Virus record (IMG/VR): IMGVR_UViG_3300050821_008818
Location: 1-64,000 of that record
DNA: 64,000 bases
Source of the DNA: a virus
Reading direction: 5' to 3' (one strand)
Shown: positions 39,219 to 48,305 of the stretch, piece after piece
Layout: the number at the start of each line of letters is the position of its first letter
How positions within the stretch are numbered: position 1 is the stretch's first letter
Made by a program: the position numbers and the translations under genes
The notes under the pieces: model-generated
What the model was told of the DNA's origin: nothing
The model's input: only the letters and a program-made list of their open reading frames with translations
Databases searched by the model: none

Positions 39219-39359
39219 ATGAAGAAAATATTTATTTGTATAATCGTTGGGATCGCTCTCTTATGGCCATATCCTGTAATTGTCTATTACCCGATCGTGG
39301 GGATACCAATATTCATAATAATGGTGGCGTTAGCTATGAGTACCAAAGAGAGATGGTGA
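39219..39359 (+). CDS. Membrane protein under RBS hairpin control
   Basis: A 46-residue product with two hydrophobic segments (IFICIIVGIALLW and PIVGIPIFIIMVALAM). Its ribosome site is in the hairpin 39188-39217. Unknown; such control is typical of toxic or timed lysis-type proteins. Confidence 0.55.
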   Translation: MKKIFICIIVGIALLWPYPVIVYYPIVGIPIFIIMVALAMSTKERW

Positions 39360-39361
39360 AA

Positions 39362-39457
39362 ATGGATATATTCGATTATTGGAATATTGCGCTGCTTGTT
39401 TTCGTTTTTATTTGGGGATTTCTTTGTGGGATTCATGCCAGAGGGAAGACGAATTAA
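39362..39457 (+). CDS. Single-pass membrane peptide
   Basis: A 31-residue product (MDIFDYWNIALLVFVFIWGF ...) starting three bases after the previous stop. Last gene of the rightward operon; it ends four bases before the convergent operon's last gene. Confidence 0.45.
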   Translation: MDIFDYWNIALLVFVFIWGFLCGIHARGKTN

Positions 39458-39461
39458 GATC

Positions 39462-39713
39462 TCACAATTTGCTCAAGGCGCGTTCAAGTCGCGGGTAAGT
39501 AATATTTGTTTCTGGGACTTCTCGAGGTTTCCTGATTTTTTTCGCCCGCTCAGCAATATCAAGCACGATTGCCGCAAGTGCGTTCATCTCGTTCTCTTCG
39601 GTAGCGGAATCGCCGTCATTCGTGCATGTGGCGATCGCGCATGCGACAGGAATGATTTTGCGCAGATCACGCTCGAACTTGTTCCGGAATGTATGAACCT
39701 TCACATTTGTCAT
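39462..39713 (-). CDS. Small protein, end of the leftward nucleotide operon
   Basis: Start ATG 39713. An 83-residue mixed protein (VKVHTFRNKFERDLRKIIPV ... LAAIVLDIAERAKKIRKP) overlapping the kinase gene by 47 bases. Unknown. Confidence 0.5.
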   Translation of the reverse strand: MTNVKVHTFRNKFERDLRKIIPVACAIATCTNDGDSATEENEMNALAAIVLDIAERAKKIRKPREVPETNITYPRLERALSKL

Positions 39714-40248
39714 GACCCAGCTCCTCGAGCCAAATCTCAATCGCGCCCTCAACCCGAGCGAATAGGATGTCCTTGCTAAATCCATCATTTAGAACGCGCA
39801 TGTCAGCTCGCCAATCTTGAACTTCTGAAATATGCGCGTCATATGTCCCGGGAAATGCAGGCCGGCGTATTTCGATCACCGCACCATTGCGCTTGTGAAT
39901 CGCCCACGCTTCGTTAATAAAGCGGCAATCATCGACGACAACAAGATCGTATTTGAGCGCTTCCCGGCGCCAGAGGCTTACCCAAAAATCAGGATGAATG
40001 GCACGCCCCCATTCCGTTCCGAGTGTCTGCATTGCAAAGCGAGGCGTAGTACCGGACAGGATAATCGCCGGCATCTCTTTGAGCGCGCCATCTATCTGCT
40101 CTTCGGAAAGCCCGATCGCACGCAGCATGTTCTTTATCGGATCAGCGAACCTTATAAGCTTATAACCGCGCTCGATGAAATATTGAGCCGCCGTGGATTT
40201 GCCGGCACCTATTTTGCCCTTGAGACCAATTACCTTGGGAAAATTCAT
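39667..40248 (-). CDS. Deoxynucleotide monophosphate kinase-like P-loop protein
   Basis: Start ATG 40248 (MNFPKVIGLKGKIGAGKST). A 193-residue protein with a P-loop at about 9-18, FADPIKNMLRAIGL, and DLVVVDDCRFINEA (Walker B type), as in phage T4 gp1-like dNMP kinases. It feeds nucleotide pools for phage replication. Confidence 0.8.
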   Translation of the reverse strand: MNFPKVIGLKGKIGAGKSTAAQYFIERGYKLIRFADPIKNMLRAIGLSEEQIDGALKEMPAIILSGTTPRFAMQTLGTEWGRAIHPDFWVSLWRREALKYDLVVVDDCRFINEAWAIHKRNGAVIEIRRPAFPGTYDAHISEVQDWRADMRVLNDGFSKDILFARVEGAIEIWLEELGHDKCEGSYIPEQVRA

Positions 40249-40250
40249 TT

Positions 40251-40487
40251 CTAGCGCCCTGCAAGTGCGGCGTCGATCATGCCCCACCAAACAACCCTAG
40301 GACACGAATCTTCCCACCATTCCCCTCCAGCATCCCACCCGGCAAGTTCCATATTTTCTGTCGGCTCACGCATAGCCTTTACTGCAGCGACTGCTAAAGT
40401 TTCATAGGGGTAAGGGCCAGATGCCCAAACGGTAGTGTCGTCTATTTCCTCAATTGCTTTGGCCACACGCTTAACCATCTCGTTCAT
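40251..40487 (-). CDS. Small hypothetical protein
   Basis: A 78-residue Trp-rich product (DDTTVWASGPYPYETLAVAA ... WWGMIDAALAGR). The start overlaps the phosphoesterase stop; the stop is two bases before the kinase ATG. Unknown. Confidence 0.6.
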   Translation of the reverse strand: MNEMVKRVAKAIEEIDDTTVWASGPYPYETLAVAAVKAMREPTENMELAGWDAGGEWWEDSCPRVVWWGMIDAALAGR

Positions 40488-41488
40488 TTTTTCTCCAATT
40501 GCTGCGCCGTAACAGTGGTTCTGTATCTTTCCCCGTAATCTTTATGGAATGCGATCGCTGTCATACTCCGACCGCAAATAGGCCCCGCACCATATCCCTG
40601 GCGTTTATGCCAAGCGTCAGGAGGACAAAGCGTCTCAAATGCTTCAACGATAGCGCCGCCCTTGCGAAATTTATCTATGTGATGGGTGTGTCCGACGAGC
40701 GCATAACGATAGTCTGATTCCCCCCATTCCCTTGGAAAGTCTCTCGCCATTATCTCGGGAGCATTCTTCGGTCTGGCATTGTTGCCATGATATGAAACAA
40801 TGAAGTTTTTCCCGAAAGTCCACTTCCAAAAGTGGCCCGGATCGCAATTGATTTGGACGCGCGGCTCATTGTGAAACCATGACCAAAGGCCCAAAGCAAG
40901 CCATGGGGTGCTAAACTCGTCGTGATTGCCTGGGAGGAATTCAACTTCAATCTCTTGATACTTTTGCAGTGCAAGCTCAATCATTGAGAGCGCGGAGATT
41001 AAGGCCGCATGGCATACCCTAGAACGCCGCGTATCAACATCAACTTGCGTCCCTGCCGTAGTCGTTCCACCGGCAGTATCAAAGTGGATGAAGTCGCCAA
41101 GGCCAAGAATGAATGCTTTTTGAGTAGCCGGCATGGAATTAACAAGATCACACATGGCATCATGGTGCATGCGTTCCGCTATCTTGGTATCCCAATTTGC
41201 AACCTTGGTTTCAAACGCGTCGGCATATCCTCCGAAATGAGCATCACCAATGATGAACCCGACGGCAAGGTCGTCAATAACGTGCTCTGGTGGCGGAGTA
41301 AGCTCTGCTCTTCCCTTGTACTCTTCAAAGGTCTGTTTTAGAGACTCAATTGCTAGACTAACGAGATCGGCATTTGGCGCATAGCGTGGCCATTGCCTTT
41401 CAACTCGACCGTCGGGACCGGTTTGAACCGTCACCTTTTGCAGAGCGAAACCCGGCGGCGGAGCGAACTCAGATTCGGCTTCAGGCAT
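40484..41488 (-). CDS. Calcineurin-like metallophosphoesterase
   Basis: A 334-residue protein with the motifs GDAHFG (about 80), GDFIH (about 135), GNHDE (about 192), SYHGNN and GHTHHID in the usual order, so both metal sites are complete. Phage members may cleave nucleic acids, cyclic nucleotides or phosphoproteins; the substrate is unknown. Many phages place it beside lysis or replication genes. Confidence 0.88.
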   Translation of the reverse strand: MPEAESEFAPPPGFALQKVTVQTGPDGRVERQWPRYAPNADLVSLAIESLKQTFEEYKGRAELTPPPEHVIDDLAVGFIIGDAHFGGYADAFETKVANWDTKIAERMHHDAMCDLVNSMPATQKAFILGLGDFIHFDTAGGTTTAGTQVDVDTRRSRVCHAALISALSMIELALQKYQEIEVEFLPGNHDEFSTPWLALGLWSWFHNEPRVQINCDPGHFWKWTFGKNFIVSYHGNNARPKNAPEIMARDFPREWGESDYRYALVGHTHHIDKFRKGGAIVEAFETLCPPDAWHKRQGYGAGPICGRSMTAIAFHKDYGERYRTTVTAQQLEKK

Positions 41489-41494
41489 TAAGCA

Positions 41495-41665
41495 TCACTT
41501 TAATGGTGAGACCAAGTGAGGTATATGATAATAACGAACACCGCGATGATGAACGTAGTGATGATGGGTGTGATGTGGCGAATAAGAAAATAGAAGCCAT
41601 CCGGCATGCAATGGAGTTACCGCAAAGAATATAATTATCAATAGGGTTATGAGAGCAAAGTGCAT
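41495..41665 (-). CDS. His-rich small exported protein, overlaps a nested frame
   Basis: A 56-residue product: signal-type helix (MHFALITLLIIIFFAVTPLH, ending HAG), then a His/Tyr-rich tail (SPHHTHHHYVHHRG). The ATG is coupled to the upstream stop (TGATG). In another frame of the same strand lies a 35-codon membrane peptide (41500-41607). Only one may be real. Confidence 0.5.
   Translation of the reverse strand: MHFALITLLIIIFFAVTPLHAGWLLFSYSPHHTHHHYVHHRGVRYYHIPHLVSPLK
41500..41607 (-). CDS. Nested membrane peptide (alternative frame)
   Basis: A 35-residue hydrophobic product (TPIITTFIIAVFVIIIYLTW), inside the His-rich gene in another frame. ATC-rich repeats give Ile here and His in the other frame, so one of the two is a by-product. 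Spanin pairs sometimes overlap like this, but no lipobox is seen. Confidence 0.35.
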   Translation of the reverse strand: MPDGFYFLIRHITPIITTFIIAVFVIIIYLTWSHH

Positions 41666-42003
41666 CATAATTTAACGTCGGTTAGCCCCCCCCGTTCGCG
41701 CTTTAGCATCTCTTTCAATTCCTCTATTTCAGCTGACGCCCTGTTTAGCCTCTCGACCGCCTGGGATAATTGATTGTTGACCAGCACATGAATGGTGTCC
41801 AGCTTCTCATTGGTATTGTGGCTAGTTTCAACGAGCGTTGTTTTGACCTCCGCAACCTTCTGAGCTGCCAAAACCGCAAGGCTTGCTGCTTTTATCGCAT
41901 TCTTGTTCGCAATATAGCCAGCCCATATGCTGGAAAGTGTCGGCGCCATTGCGGCGCCCGCAATCGTGGCCAAGGCCAAATATGGCTGTAGTTCGATTGT
42001 CAT
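41665..42003 (-). CDS. Spanin- or holin-like protein with coiled coil
   Basis: Start ATG 42003 with GGAG upstream; a longer frame overlaps the next gene. The 112-residue product has a hydrophobic N-terminal part (LALATIAGAAMAPTLSSIWA), then a coiled coil (KLDTIHVLVNNQLSQAVERL ... EIEELKEML). Inner-membrane spanins have this plan. It lies at the end of the lysis operon. Confidence 0.55.
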   Translation of the reverse strand: MTIELQPYLALATIAGAAMAPTLSSIWAGYIANKNAIKAASLAVLAAQKVAEVKTTLVETSHNTNEKLDTIHVLVNNQLSQAVERLNRASAEIEELKEMLKRERGGLTDVKL

Positions 42004-42049
42004 GTTATGCTCCAGAAATACATCAATCGCATCCCAGAAATCCACCGTT

Positions 42050-42316
42050 CTAGCTCTGAAAATTTCCGTCTGGTCCGATCCTGGAATTTGTAGATGGAAC
42101 CCATCCGCCGGCCCCATCCGGGACAACATGTTGCGGAGCGGTTAAGCTATTGATCTGAATAAACGAATCCAGCACCTTCTTGGCGATCAGGGCGGCGGGA
42201 AAGGTTGCGCCCGCAATCTGAAGTATTTCGTCCAGGGTCCCGATTTCCTCTTTGTACTTCCCGTGCGCGAGGTCGAGTAGAAATGTGCTCGCAATTTCAG
42301 AAGGGGATGTGCTCAT
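42050..42316 (-). CDS. Small lysis-region protein (hypothetical)
   Basis: An 88-residue product with a hydrophobic-amphipathic part (ILQIAGATFPAALIAKKVLD) and a polar Gly/Pro/Ser tail. Its ATG overlaps the end of the upstream micro-peptide. Unknown. Confidence 0.6.
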   Translation of the reverse strand: MSTSPSEIASTFLLDLAHGKYKEEIGTLDEILQIAGATFPAALIAKKVLDSFIQINSLTAPQHVVPDGAGGWVPSTNSRIGPDGNFQS

Positions 42317-42396
42317 TTAGATATCCAATAGCCATAGGCAATTATGGCGAAGAGGATAACGGCCGCCATAAGCGGCCAAGATCCATCACCGCTCAC
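42313..42396 (-). CDS. Membrane micro-peptide of the lysis operon
   Basis: A 27-residue product with GTG start overlapping the holin stop (GTGA) and a stop overlapping the next ATG. One helix (LMAAVILFAIIAYGYWI). Unknown. Confidence 0.45.
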   Translation of the reverse strand: MSGDGSWPLMAAVILFAIIAYGYWISK

Positions 42397-42620
42397 TTGA
42401 TAATCGTCTTTCCATCCGGGACGACTACAACCGTCTTCTTTGTTTCCGGCATAAGAGTAGCAAGCATGCCGGCTACTGCGACCATAACTGTCGAGATGCC
42501 CTGAACCAATGTCGGATCATTCGGAATTATTTTCATAGCAACCGCAACAGATGCGATACCCGCATATGTACTAGGCTCTCTCATGCGCTCGAGGATATAA
42601 GTAATTACTGGATTATCCAT
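42393..42620 (-). CDS. Holin-like protein
   Basis: A 75-residue product opening ILERMREPSTYAGIASVAVA, then TLVQGISTVMVAVAGMLATL and a charged tail. The early RxREPSTYAG segment followed by two helices is common in small phage holins of alphaproteobacteria. It lies just downstream of the endolysin, whose release it would allow. Confidence 0.65.
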   Translation of the reverse strand: MDNPVITYILERMREPSTYAGIASVAVAMKIIPNDPTLVQGISTVMVAVAGMLATLMPETKKTVVVVPDGKTIIK

Positions 42621-42641
42621 AATTCTACCTTTTGTTTGTGG

Positions 42642-43517
42642 TTAATGCTGCACGGGAGCTTGTATTTTCCCGAGCAGATCGGCAATTTCAGCTACCATAG
42701 CTTGAACAGTTGGCTGCAGTTGCGCGATTTTGGCATCAATGTCCGCCCGTTGCGCGATAAGCGCCTTGAGCTGATCGATCGACGATGTTAAATGAGCTGG
42801 AGTTGGGGTTGCCTGAGTATTAGGCGCCGCAATTGGTTCCGCCGGATCATCCCAAGCTTCATGGATTGGGGCGGCGGGTGCAATAACCGGCGGCTTCCTA
42901 TTCATGACAAGGCTTGCAATCAGCATTACTATGCCGGTTCCAACCGTCATTAAAATATGGCTGGGCTGGACATCCTTGAGAAGATATTGGAGTAGTGGAG
43001 CTAGCGCAACGAGAGCCCCGCCAACTGATGCTGCTGCTATGTTTGGAGCAGCCGGCGAGGGGGCAGGAACAACCTTTGGTAGGGCATCCATATGGTCAAG
43101 CAGCGCATGCGCATAGGTTATTCGACGGTCGAGTGCCGCCGCTGCTAAATTTGGCCGCTCATATTGCACCATAACATTTGCAGTAAGTGTCTCTAGAGAC
43201 TTCTTCCCAGCGACTAAATCAGTCCACAAACGAGGATAATCACGTTGGCATTCGGTTTTGAAAAATTGAGCTTGGACTTGCAGCGTATTCCAATTCGGGA
43301 GACGTTCAAGCTCCGTCAGCCGGCTCAGTCTCCATTGCATGACACCGTCGGACCCATGATCTTTAGCCCCAAGAGTCAGGGGGCGCAGCAAGTTCTCTTG
43401 CCACCCGTTGCCGCCTACCGCGCAAGCGCTTGGGAGCGGAAGCGGTCCAGGACCAGCCATAAGTGCTTGGATGAAGACGCGTCCACGAGCAAGAATATCT
43501 GACTGAGTGTCGGGCAT
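42642..43517 (-). CDS. Membrane-anchored endolysin (tail-lysozyme-type)
   Basis: A 291-residue protein. Residues about 25-135 resemble the phage tail lysozyme fold (GGNGWQENLLRPLTLGAKDH, GVMQWRLSRLTELERLPNWN, YERP and AALDRRITYAHALL). Residues about 155-208 hold two membrane-type segments (GGALVALAPLLQYLL and ILMTVGTGIVMLIASLVM). The C-terminus is a Pro-rich linker plus coiled coil. Most endolysins lack internal membrane helices. Confidence 0.7.
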   Translation of the reverse strand: MPDTQSDILARGRVFIQALMAGPGPLPLPSACAVGGNGWQENLLRPLTLGAKDHGSDGVMQWRLSRLTELERLPNWNTLQVQAQFFKTECQRDYPRLWTDLVAGKKSLETLTANVMVQYERPNLAAAALDRRITYAHALLDHMDALPKVVPAPSPAAPNIAAASVGGALVALAPLLQYLLKDVQPSHILMTVGTGIVMLIASLVMNRKPPVIAPAAPIHEAWDDPAEPIAAPNTQATPTPAHLTSSIDQLKALIAQRADIDAKIAQLQPTVQAMVAEIADLLGKIQAPVQH

Positions 43518-43536
43518 ATTTCCTCAAATATTGAAT

Positions 43537-43573
43537 AAATCCCGCACCGCCAAAGCGTGACGATGCGGGATTT
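43537..43573 (-). terminator. Terminator-like hairpin between giant protein and endolysin
   Basis: AAATCCCGCA (43537-43546) and its complement TGCGGGATTT (43564-43573), 10 perfect pairs with a 17-base loop, ending in TTTATT on the minus strand. Confidence 0.65.
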
Positions 43574-43582
43574 AATTATTAG

Positions 43583-46500
43583 TTATGGATGGTAGGTGAG
43601 AACCAGCACGCCTTGGGCACCAACTGACCCTCCAGCGCCATTAGCAGATGCGGCCGCTCCGCCATAAAGACCACCGGCACCGGCAATATGAGTTCCGCCG
43701 CCGCCGTTTCCACCGCCTCCGCCGCCGGAGCCGGCACTGACGGAGGGCCACTCATTGCCGTTGCCGCCATTACCGCCAGCTGAGGATGTTGTACCATTGC
43801 CGAAGCCACCACCACCGCCTCCGCCAGCAGTTCCGATTGCTCCGGGGGCAGCTGTGGAAGTTGCGCCTGTGCCGCCGCCACTCCCGCCTGAGTTGTTGCC
43901 ACCGGCTCCGCCATTGCCACCGGTGCTCGCGGTTGCGCCTATCGTGCCGCCGCCACCTCCTCCGCCGCCACCGCCGCCATAGCCTGGCGTAAGATTATCA
44001 CCGTTTGCCCCGCCAACACCATTTGGGCCTCCAGCGCCTGCGCCTCCTGTGGTTCCTTGACCAGAAGAGACGATATGCGAGGTAGACCCACCGGCGTTAC
44101 ATGTACCGGTGCCGCCAGTGCCGCCTGTGCCACCCGAGGGGTTGGTGCCGCCACCACCTCCATGAGCAATGAGCGAAGAGGTATTCCATGTGGTGTTGGT
44201 TCCGGAACCAACGCTACCCGCCCCAATGGTATAGGAAACGGTTGTAACGCCGGGAGTGGCAACAGTGAAGTTACTGATCTTGCAGTATTCGCCGCCGCCT
44301 CCGCCGTAGCCAGTAGTTCCGTTTCCACCGCCGGCCCCAATTCCTTCGATTGTGTTATTGGAGTTGTTCCAATCCGGCGGAGAAGTCCATGTGGTGCCAG
44401 AAAGGAGGGCCTGCTGGCAGAATCCGCCTGCAATTGAAGTCCATCCAGCCTGACAGCTTGGCGGAGCAATAGCGGCAGCTGCTATGGATGGCGTCGGATC
44501 TCCAACCCAAGTACATGAAAGCGGTGGTCCGGCTGTGCAGCTAAGTTGCGGCACAATGACCTGTACTGAAGCAGGAGCTGAAGTGTCACATGTGACTGTG
44601 TAAGTTGTAGTTACCAATGGCGTGACTTGCACGCTTCCAGAGGTCGCTCCACCAGTTGAGAAGTTTGTCCCTGTGCAAGCAGACGCATTGACCGAAGACC
44701 ACGAAATTGTGGCTGCATTGCTTGGAACCGCCGTCACATTCGACATTATCGATGCTGACGAACTGGCATTCACAGTAACCGTAGCGGTTGCTGGCGTAGT
44801 CGCCCCACCAGCATCGCACGCGACCGAGTAAGTCGTTGTGCTAGTTGGGCTGACCACAAGAGTTCCCGACGCGGCATTGCCGGTCGAAAAGCCAGTTCCT
44901 ACGCAGCGTGTACCATTTGAGGACCATGCCAGTGTGCTGTTATCTCCCGAAAGCACCGCCGGCGAACCAATGTTTGCAGGATCAAAGGTGGTCGTTGGTC
45001 CCCACGCCGTGAACCCAGATGGAGGGGTTACAATATTAAATGTGGGGCCGGTATTTAAAGAGAGCGATTCACCATTTACCGCGCCAACGTCTGCCGTAAT
45101 AAAATACGGCCCAGCATTTAAACCGGCAATTGAATACCCTCCAGTGTTCGTCGCTGGATTCTGATTAGCTATAACATCGTTGTTCCATCCACCGCCTTGA
45201 GTGATATTTTTCACCCAAAGTTTATTATTCGTGAAATCAACCGCGAAACCGATAACATCGTTGGCAACTCCTGTTACGAAGTTCGTATTGGTGTGCGCAT
45301 TGTTTATAAAGATATTGCCATTATTCCACTCCCAACCAATTCCGTTTAAATCAACGCCAACAAAATTTGTCAGGCTTTCCGACGAATTGGCAATTCCTAC
45401 CATCGTGTTTGCTGAACTAATTCCGGTTCCGAGCTTAACCTCGAAATAGGCTTGTGCCGGAGCAGCTCCTGAAGAAGTCGTCGAACGAGATGCTCCAATC
45501 GATGCGCCGGTAGAATTAGTAAGAACCGAATTCATCGATATCGTGGGCGGCGTAGCGGAGAGACTCGCCGTAACTGGGTTTACAGTAATCGTAGTGCTTG
45601 CTGGAGTCGTCGCGCCTCCATTATCGCACGCCACGCCATATGTGGTTGTAGTCGTGGGAGTAACCAAAAGCGATCCCGACGGAGCATTCCCAGTCGAGAA
45701 ATTTGTCCCTACGCACCTAGTTCCATTGGTGCCCCATGTGAGCGTGGTGTTTTGCCCATTGAGAATTGTATTAGAACTAGCGGTCAAGGTGGCTGTTACT
45801 GCCGATACGTTGACAGTGACACTCGAATTAACCGGAGTTCCTCCGCTATCGCATGCAATGCTATATGTGGTATTAACAGTAGGATGGACTACAAGAGTTC
45901 CATTGGTGGCATTGCCAGTCGAGAAATTAGTCCCTACACATTTTACCGTAGCGTTTGATTGCCATGTAAGCGTATCGGCACCACCGCTGATGACAGTTGG
46001 GGAAGACGCGGTCAAGGTTGCGTTCAATGCGGAATTTACCGTGACCGTTTGACTTGCTGTGGCCGCTACCCCACCAGCATCGCAGGAGATACTATAAGTG
46101 GTTGTAGCGGTTGGATTAACCACCAATGAACCTGAAGTCGCGTTATTGGTATTAGTAAATCCGGTGCTAATACAGCGGGTAGAATTCATAGAATTCCACA
46201 TTAGTGTGCTGGGTTGACCAACATTGACGGCTGTGGGAGTTGCCGACAGCATGGCCGTCGGCATATTAAGAACTTCTACACCGTCTATCTTTGCATTGGC
46301 ATCTGTATGACCTGCAACGGCAGTTAAGGTAATAGTAATCTTTCCAAACGAGTCAGCGACTTGGCTGAAGCATTCAACAACTGCTTTGTTTTTAGCTCCG
46401 GCCGTTGCAAAAATATCAAAGTTTGAAAGAACCGTTGTACCATTCAATGCGATATTGAAGACGCGCGCACCGATAGCAAAATCAGGAGCATAATCTTCCG

Positions 46501-48286
46501 TAAAATGGAGTCTCACCGAATAAGCCTTGCCAGGCGTCAATCCATCTACCGTATACGTGAGGGGATTATCCCAACGTTCCGTGCGATAAACGGCTGTGGG
46601 AGCCGGATTCACCACCAAGCTTGTATCAACAGTACCAGTTGGATTATTATTTGCTACGTTGCCATGGACCACCGTAAAGTGAGTATCAGCAATAAATGAT
46701 GCTTGCGGTGGAGCACCGGTTACCGCCGGGCCACCGGAATTTATGCTTGCCGGACCCAAACCAGGGCAGGGCGGCAACGGAGATATTCCGCACCCTGAAG
46801 TCGCAACATTGAACGCGCCCACGTTAGGAGGGCTCGGAGGAGACAGGCCATCCGGAGTCATGAACGCAAAGTGAGAGGTTATCAGAGTCGCGCCGGAACC
46901 TAGAGCTGGCGATCCACTCTGCGGATGCATATCTCTCGGACTGCCGTTGAGATTTGCAACGTTCGGGTTAACCCCCAAAAGAGGATTCGCGGCCGCTACG
47001 GCAAGACCGCCCTGAAAGCTAGCTCCGCCGCTGACCGTGTCAAAAGACTCATTATTCGTGATCCCAGTAGCGTTGGCGCCGACGACATTGTAAGCGGCTT
47101 GAGAACCCGTCCCTAGCCGGATTGCCAAATTGTTTTGCAGTGTGCTTAACGTGCCGTTTTGATTCCAGCCGGGGATGCCGAGTGATACGATGCCGGCCGA
47201 TTCAAATTCCTTACAGCCGCGATTCGTTACCACTGTGGGATCTAAACAGTTATTTACAAGCGTGTTGTTTTCGAATACCACATTACCGGAGGTGTATTGT
47301 AGAATACCCTTTCCACCTGTGTTATAGACATAATTAAAGGCTACAAGTCCCTTCCCAGTGTATTGTACATGGGGGGCATTTTGGCTATCGTTCCAATCGT
47401 CAAGGATAATCCCCTCCCCATCGGTATGGGGATTGGTGCCGTTATTGATGCTGGCAGTCTCGCCGCCGTCGTGGATCACATTGCCTAAGATCTGTACGAC
47501 ATATGTATCACTCTCCCACGTTCCTGTTCCCGTAGTAGCTTTTTCTTCATAAAAATTAACACCTGATGTGTGGTTGCCATTTACCCCGGAAAAGTCATAT
47601 ACCTCGTTTGCAATAAGATAATCATGATCATTCGATCCAGACGTCCCAAGAACACCAGCGCCGCACCCGTGAAGAATGCTGTTCATAACGATATGATGGC
47701 TGCTGTTATTTGCAAACATCTGGTTACAGGAATATGTGTTTGTATTAGTTTCTTTGTAACCGGTGTACCCCTGGATGTTGTGACCGTCTATTTCAAATCC
47801 ATCTAATGCAATATACGTGGCATTAAGATTGATCGGGTTATTGGCGGTTGAACCGATGTAACAACCATGGTTTACCGAGCATACATAGGTGATGAAACCG
47901 TTTGCTTGGTTGGCAGTTCCACCGCGGCTAAACGTTGCTGTGGTGGTTTTATTATAGGCGGTCCAACCGCTTGAGCCGAGGGTCGTCTCTGTTGGCGTAG
48001 TTCCCAAAACATTGACGCAATCACCACCGGTTAGTGTAGTTCCTGTAGCCCCGATGCTTGTGGCTGCATCTGCGCCCCATGGTGTAGCGCAATTAGAGGC
48101 GCCATATGGATTTGTCCCGGCAGAAGCGCCGCAAGTAGCCGTGTCAGCGCCGGCCGGCGAAACATAGAAATTGCGGGTGCACGTGAGCGGAGAGGTATAG
48201 TGCGCTGGCGCAGCCGTGGTTGCAAAGGCCTGCCCGGAAAAAAGAAAAGCACCAAACGCGGCACCAAGTAAAGCCTTGAAATTCAT
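43583..48286 (-). CDS. Giant exported multidomain protein with beta-helix, malectin and Ig-like repeats
   Basis: Start ATG 48286 with AAGGGAAT upstream (1567 residues). A signal peptide ends QAFA. Then, roughly: a right-handed beta-helix (40-480); a malectin-like sugar-binding domain (about 570-720, with YRTERWDNPLTYTVDGLTPG and RVFNIALNGTTVL); Ig-like repeats (units with GTNFSTGNA and TTTYSVACD, about six); a SPRY/lectin-like domain (about 950-1130); and a Gly-rich end (from about 1340). Gly-rich ends and helices are known from phage fibres, but a signal peptide is not. It may be a receptor-binding fibre or a protein exported by the lysogen. Confidence 0.75.
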   Translation of the reverse strand: MNFKALLGAAFGAFLFSGQAFATTAAPAHYTSPLTCTRNFYVSPAGADTATCGASAGTNPYGASNCATPWGADAATSIGATGTTLTGGDCVNVLGTTPTETTLGSSGWTAYNKTTTATFSRGGTANQANGFITYVCSVNHGCYIGSTANNPINLNATYIALDGFEIDGHNIQGYTGYKETNTNTYSCNQMFANNSSHHIVMNSILHGCGAGVLGTSGSNDHDYLIANEVYDFSGVNGNHTSGVNFYEEKATTGTGTWESDTYVVQILGNVIHDGGETASINNGTNPHTDGEGIILDDWNDSQNAPHVQYTGKGLVAFNYVYNTGGKGILQYTSGNVVFENNTLVNNCLDPTVVTNRGCKEFESAGIVSLGIPGWNQNGTLSTLQNNLAIRLGTGSQAAYNVVGANATGITNNESFDTVSGGASFQGGLAVAAANPLLGVNPNVANLNGSPRDMHPQSGSPALGSGATLITSHFAFMTPDGLSPPSPPNVGAFNVATSGCGISPLPPCPGLGPASINSGGPAVTGAPPQASFIADTHFTVVHGNVANNNPTGTVDTSLVVNPAPTAVYRTERWDNPLTYTVDGLTPGKAYSVRLHFTEDYAPDFAIGARVFNIALNGTTVLSNFDIFATAGAKNKAVVECFSQVADSFGKITITLTAVAGHTDANAKIDGVEVLNMPTAMLSATPTAVNVGQPSTLMWNSMNSTRCISTGFTNTNNATSGSLVVNPTATTTYSISCDAGGVAATASQTVTVNSALNATLTASSPTVISGGADTLTWQSNATVKCVGTNFSTGNATNGTLVVHPTVNTTYSIACDSGGTPVNSSVTVNVSAVTATLTASSNTILNGQNTTLTWGTNGTRCVGTNFSTGNAPSGSLLVTPTTTTTYGVACDNGGATTPASTTITVNPVTASLSATPPTISMNSVLTNSTGASIGASRSTTSSGAAPAQAYFEVKLGTGISSANTMVGIANSSESLTNFVGVDLNGIGWEWNNGNIFINNAHTNTNFVTGVANDVIGFAVDFTNNKLWVKNITQGGGWNNDVIANQNPATNTGGYSIAGLNAGPYFITADVGAVNGESLSLNTGPTFNIVTPPSGFTAWGPTTTFDPANIGSPAVLSGDNSTLAWSSNGTRCVGTGFSTGNAASGTLVVSPTSTTTYSVACDAGGATTPATATVTVNASSSASIMSNVTAVPSNAATISWSSVNASACTGTNFSTGGATSGSVQVTPLVTTTYTVTCDTSAPASVQVIVPQLSCTAGPPLSCTWVGDPTPSIAAAAIAPPSCQAGWTSIAGGFCQQALLSGTTWTSPPDWNNSNNTIEGIGAGGGNGTTGYGGGGGEYCKISNFTVATPGVTTVSYTIGAGSVGSGTNTTWNTSSLIAHGGGGGTNPSGGTGGTGGTGTCNAGGSTSHIVSSGQGTTGGAGAGGPNGVGGANGDNLTPGYGGGGGGGGGGGTIGATASTGGNGGAGGNNSGGSGGGTGATSTAAPGAIGTAGGGGGGGFGNGTTSSAGGNGGNGNEWPSVSAGSGGGGGGNGGGGTHIAGAGGLYGGAAASANGAGGSVGAQGVLVLTYHP

Positions 48287-48305
48287 AACAAATTCCCTTA
48301 TAAAA

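Noticed and set aside
43740-44460. Plus-strand frames rich in Pro/His or Arg/Cys
   Set aside because: Antisense reading of the Gly-rich codons of the giant exported protein.
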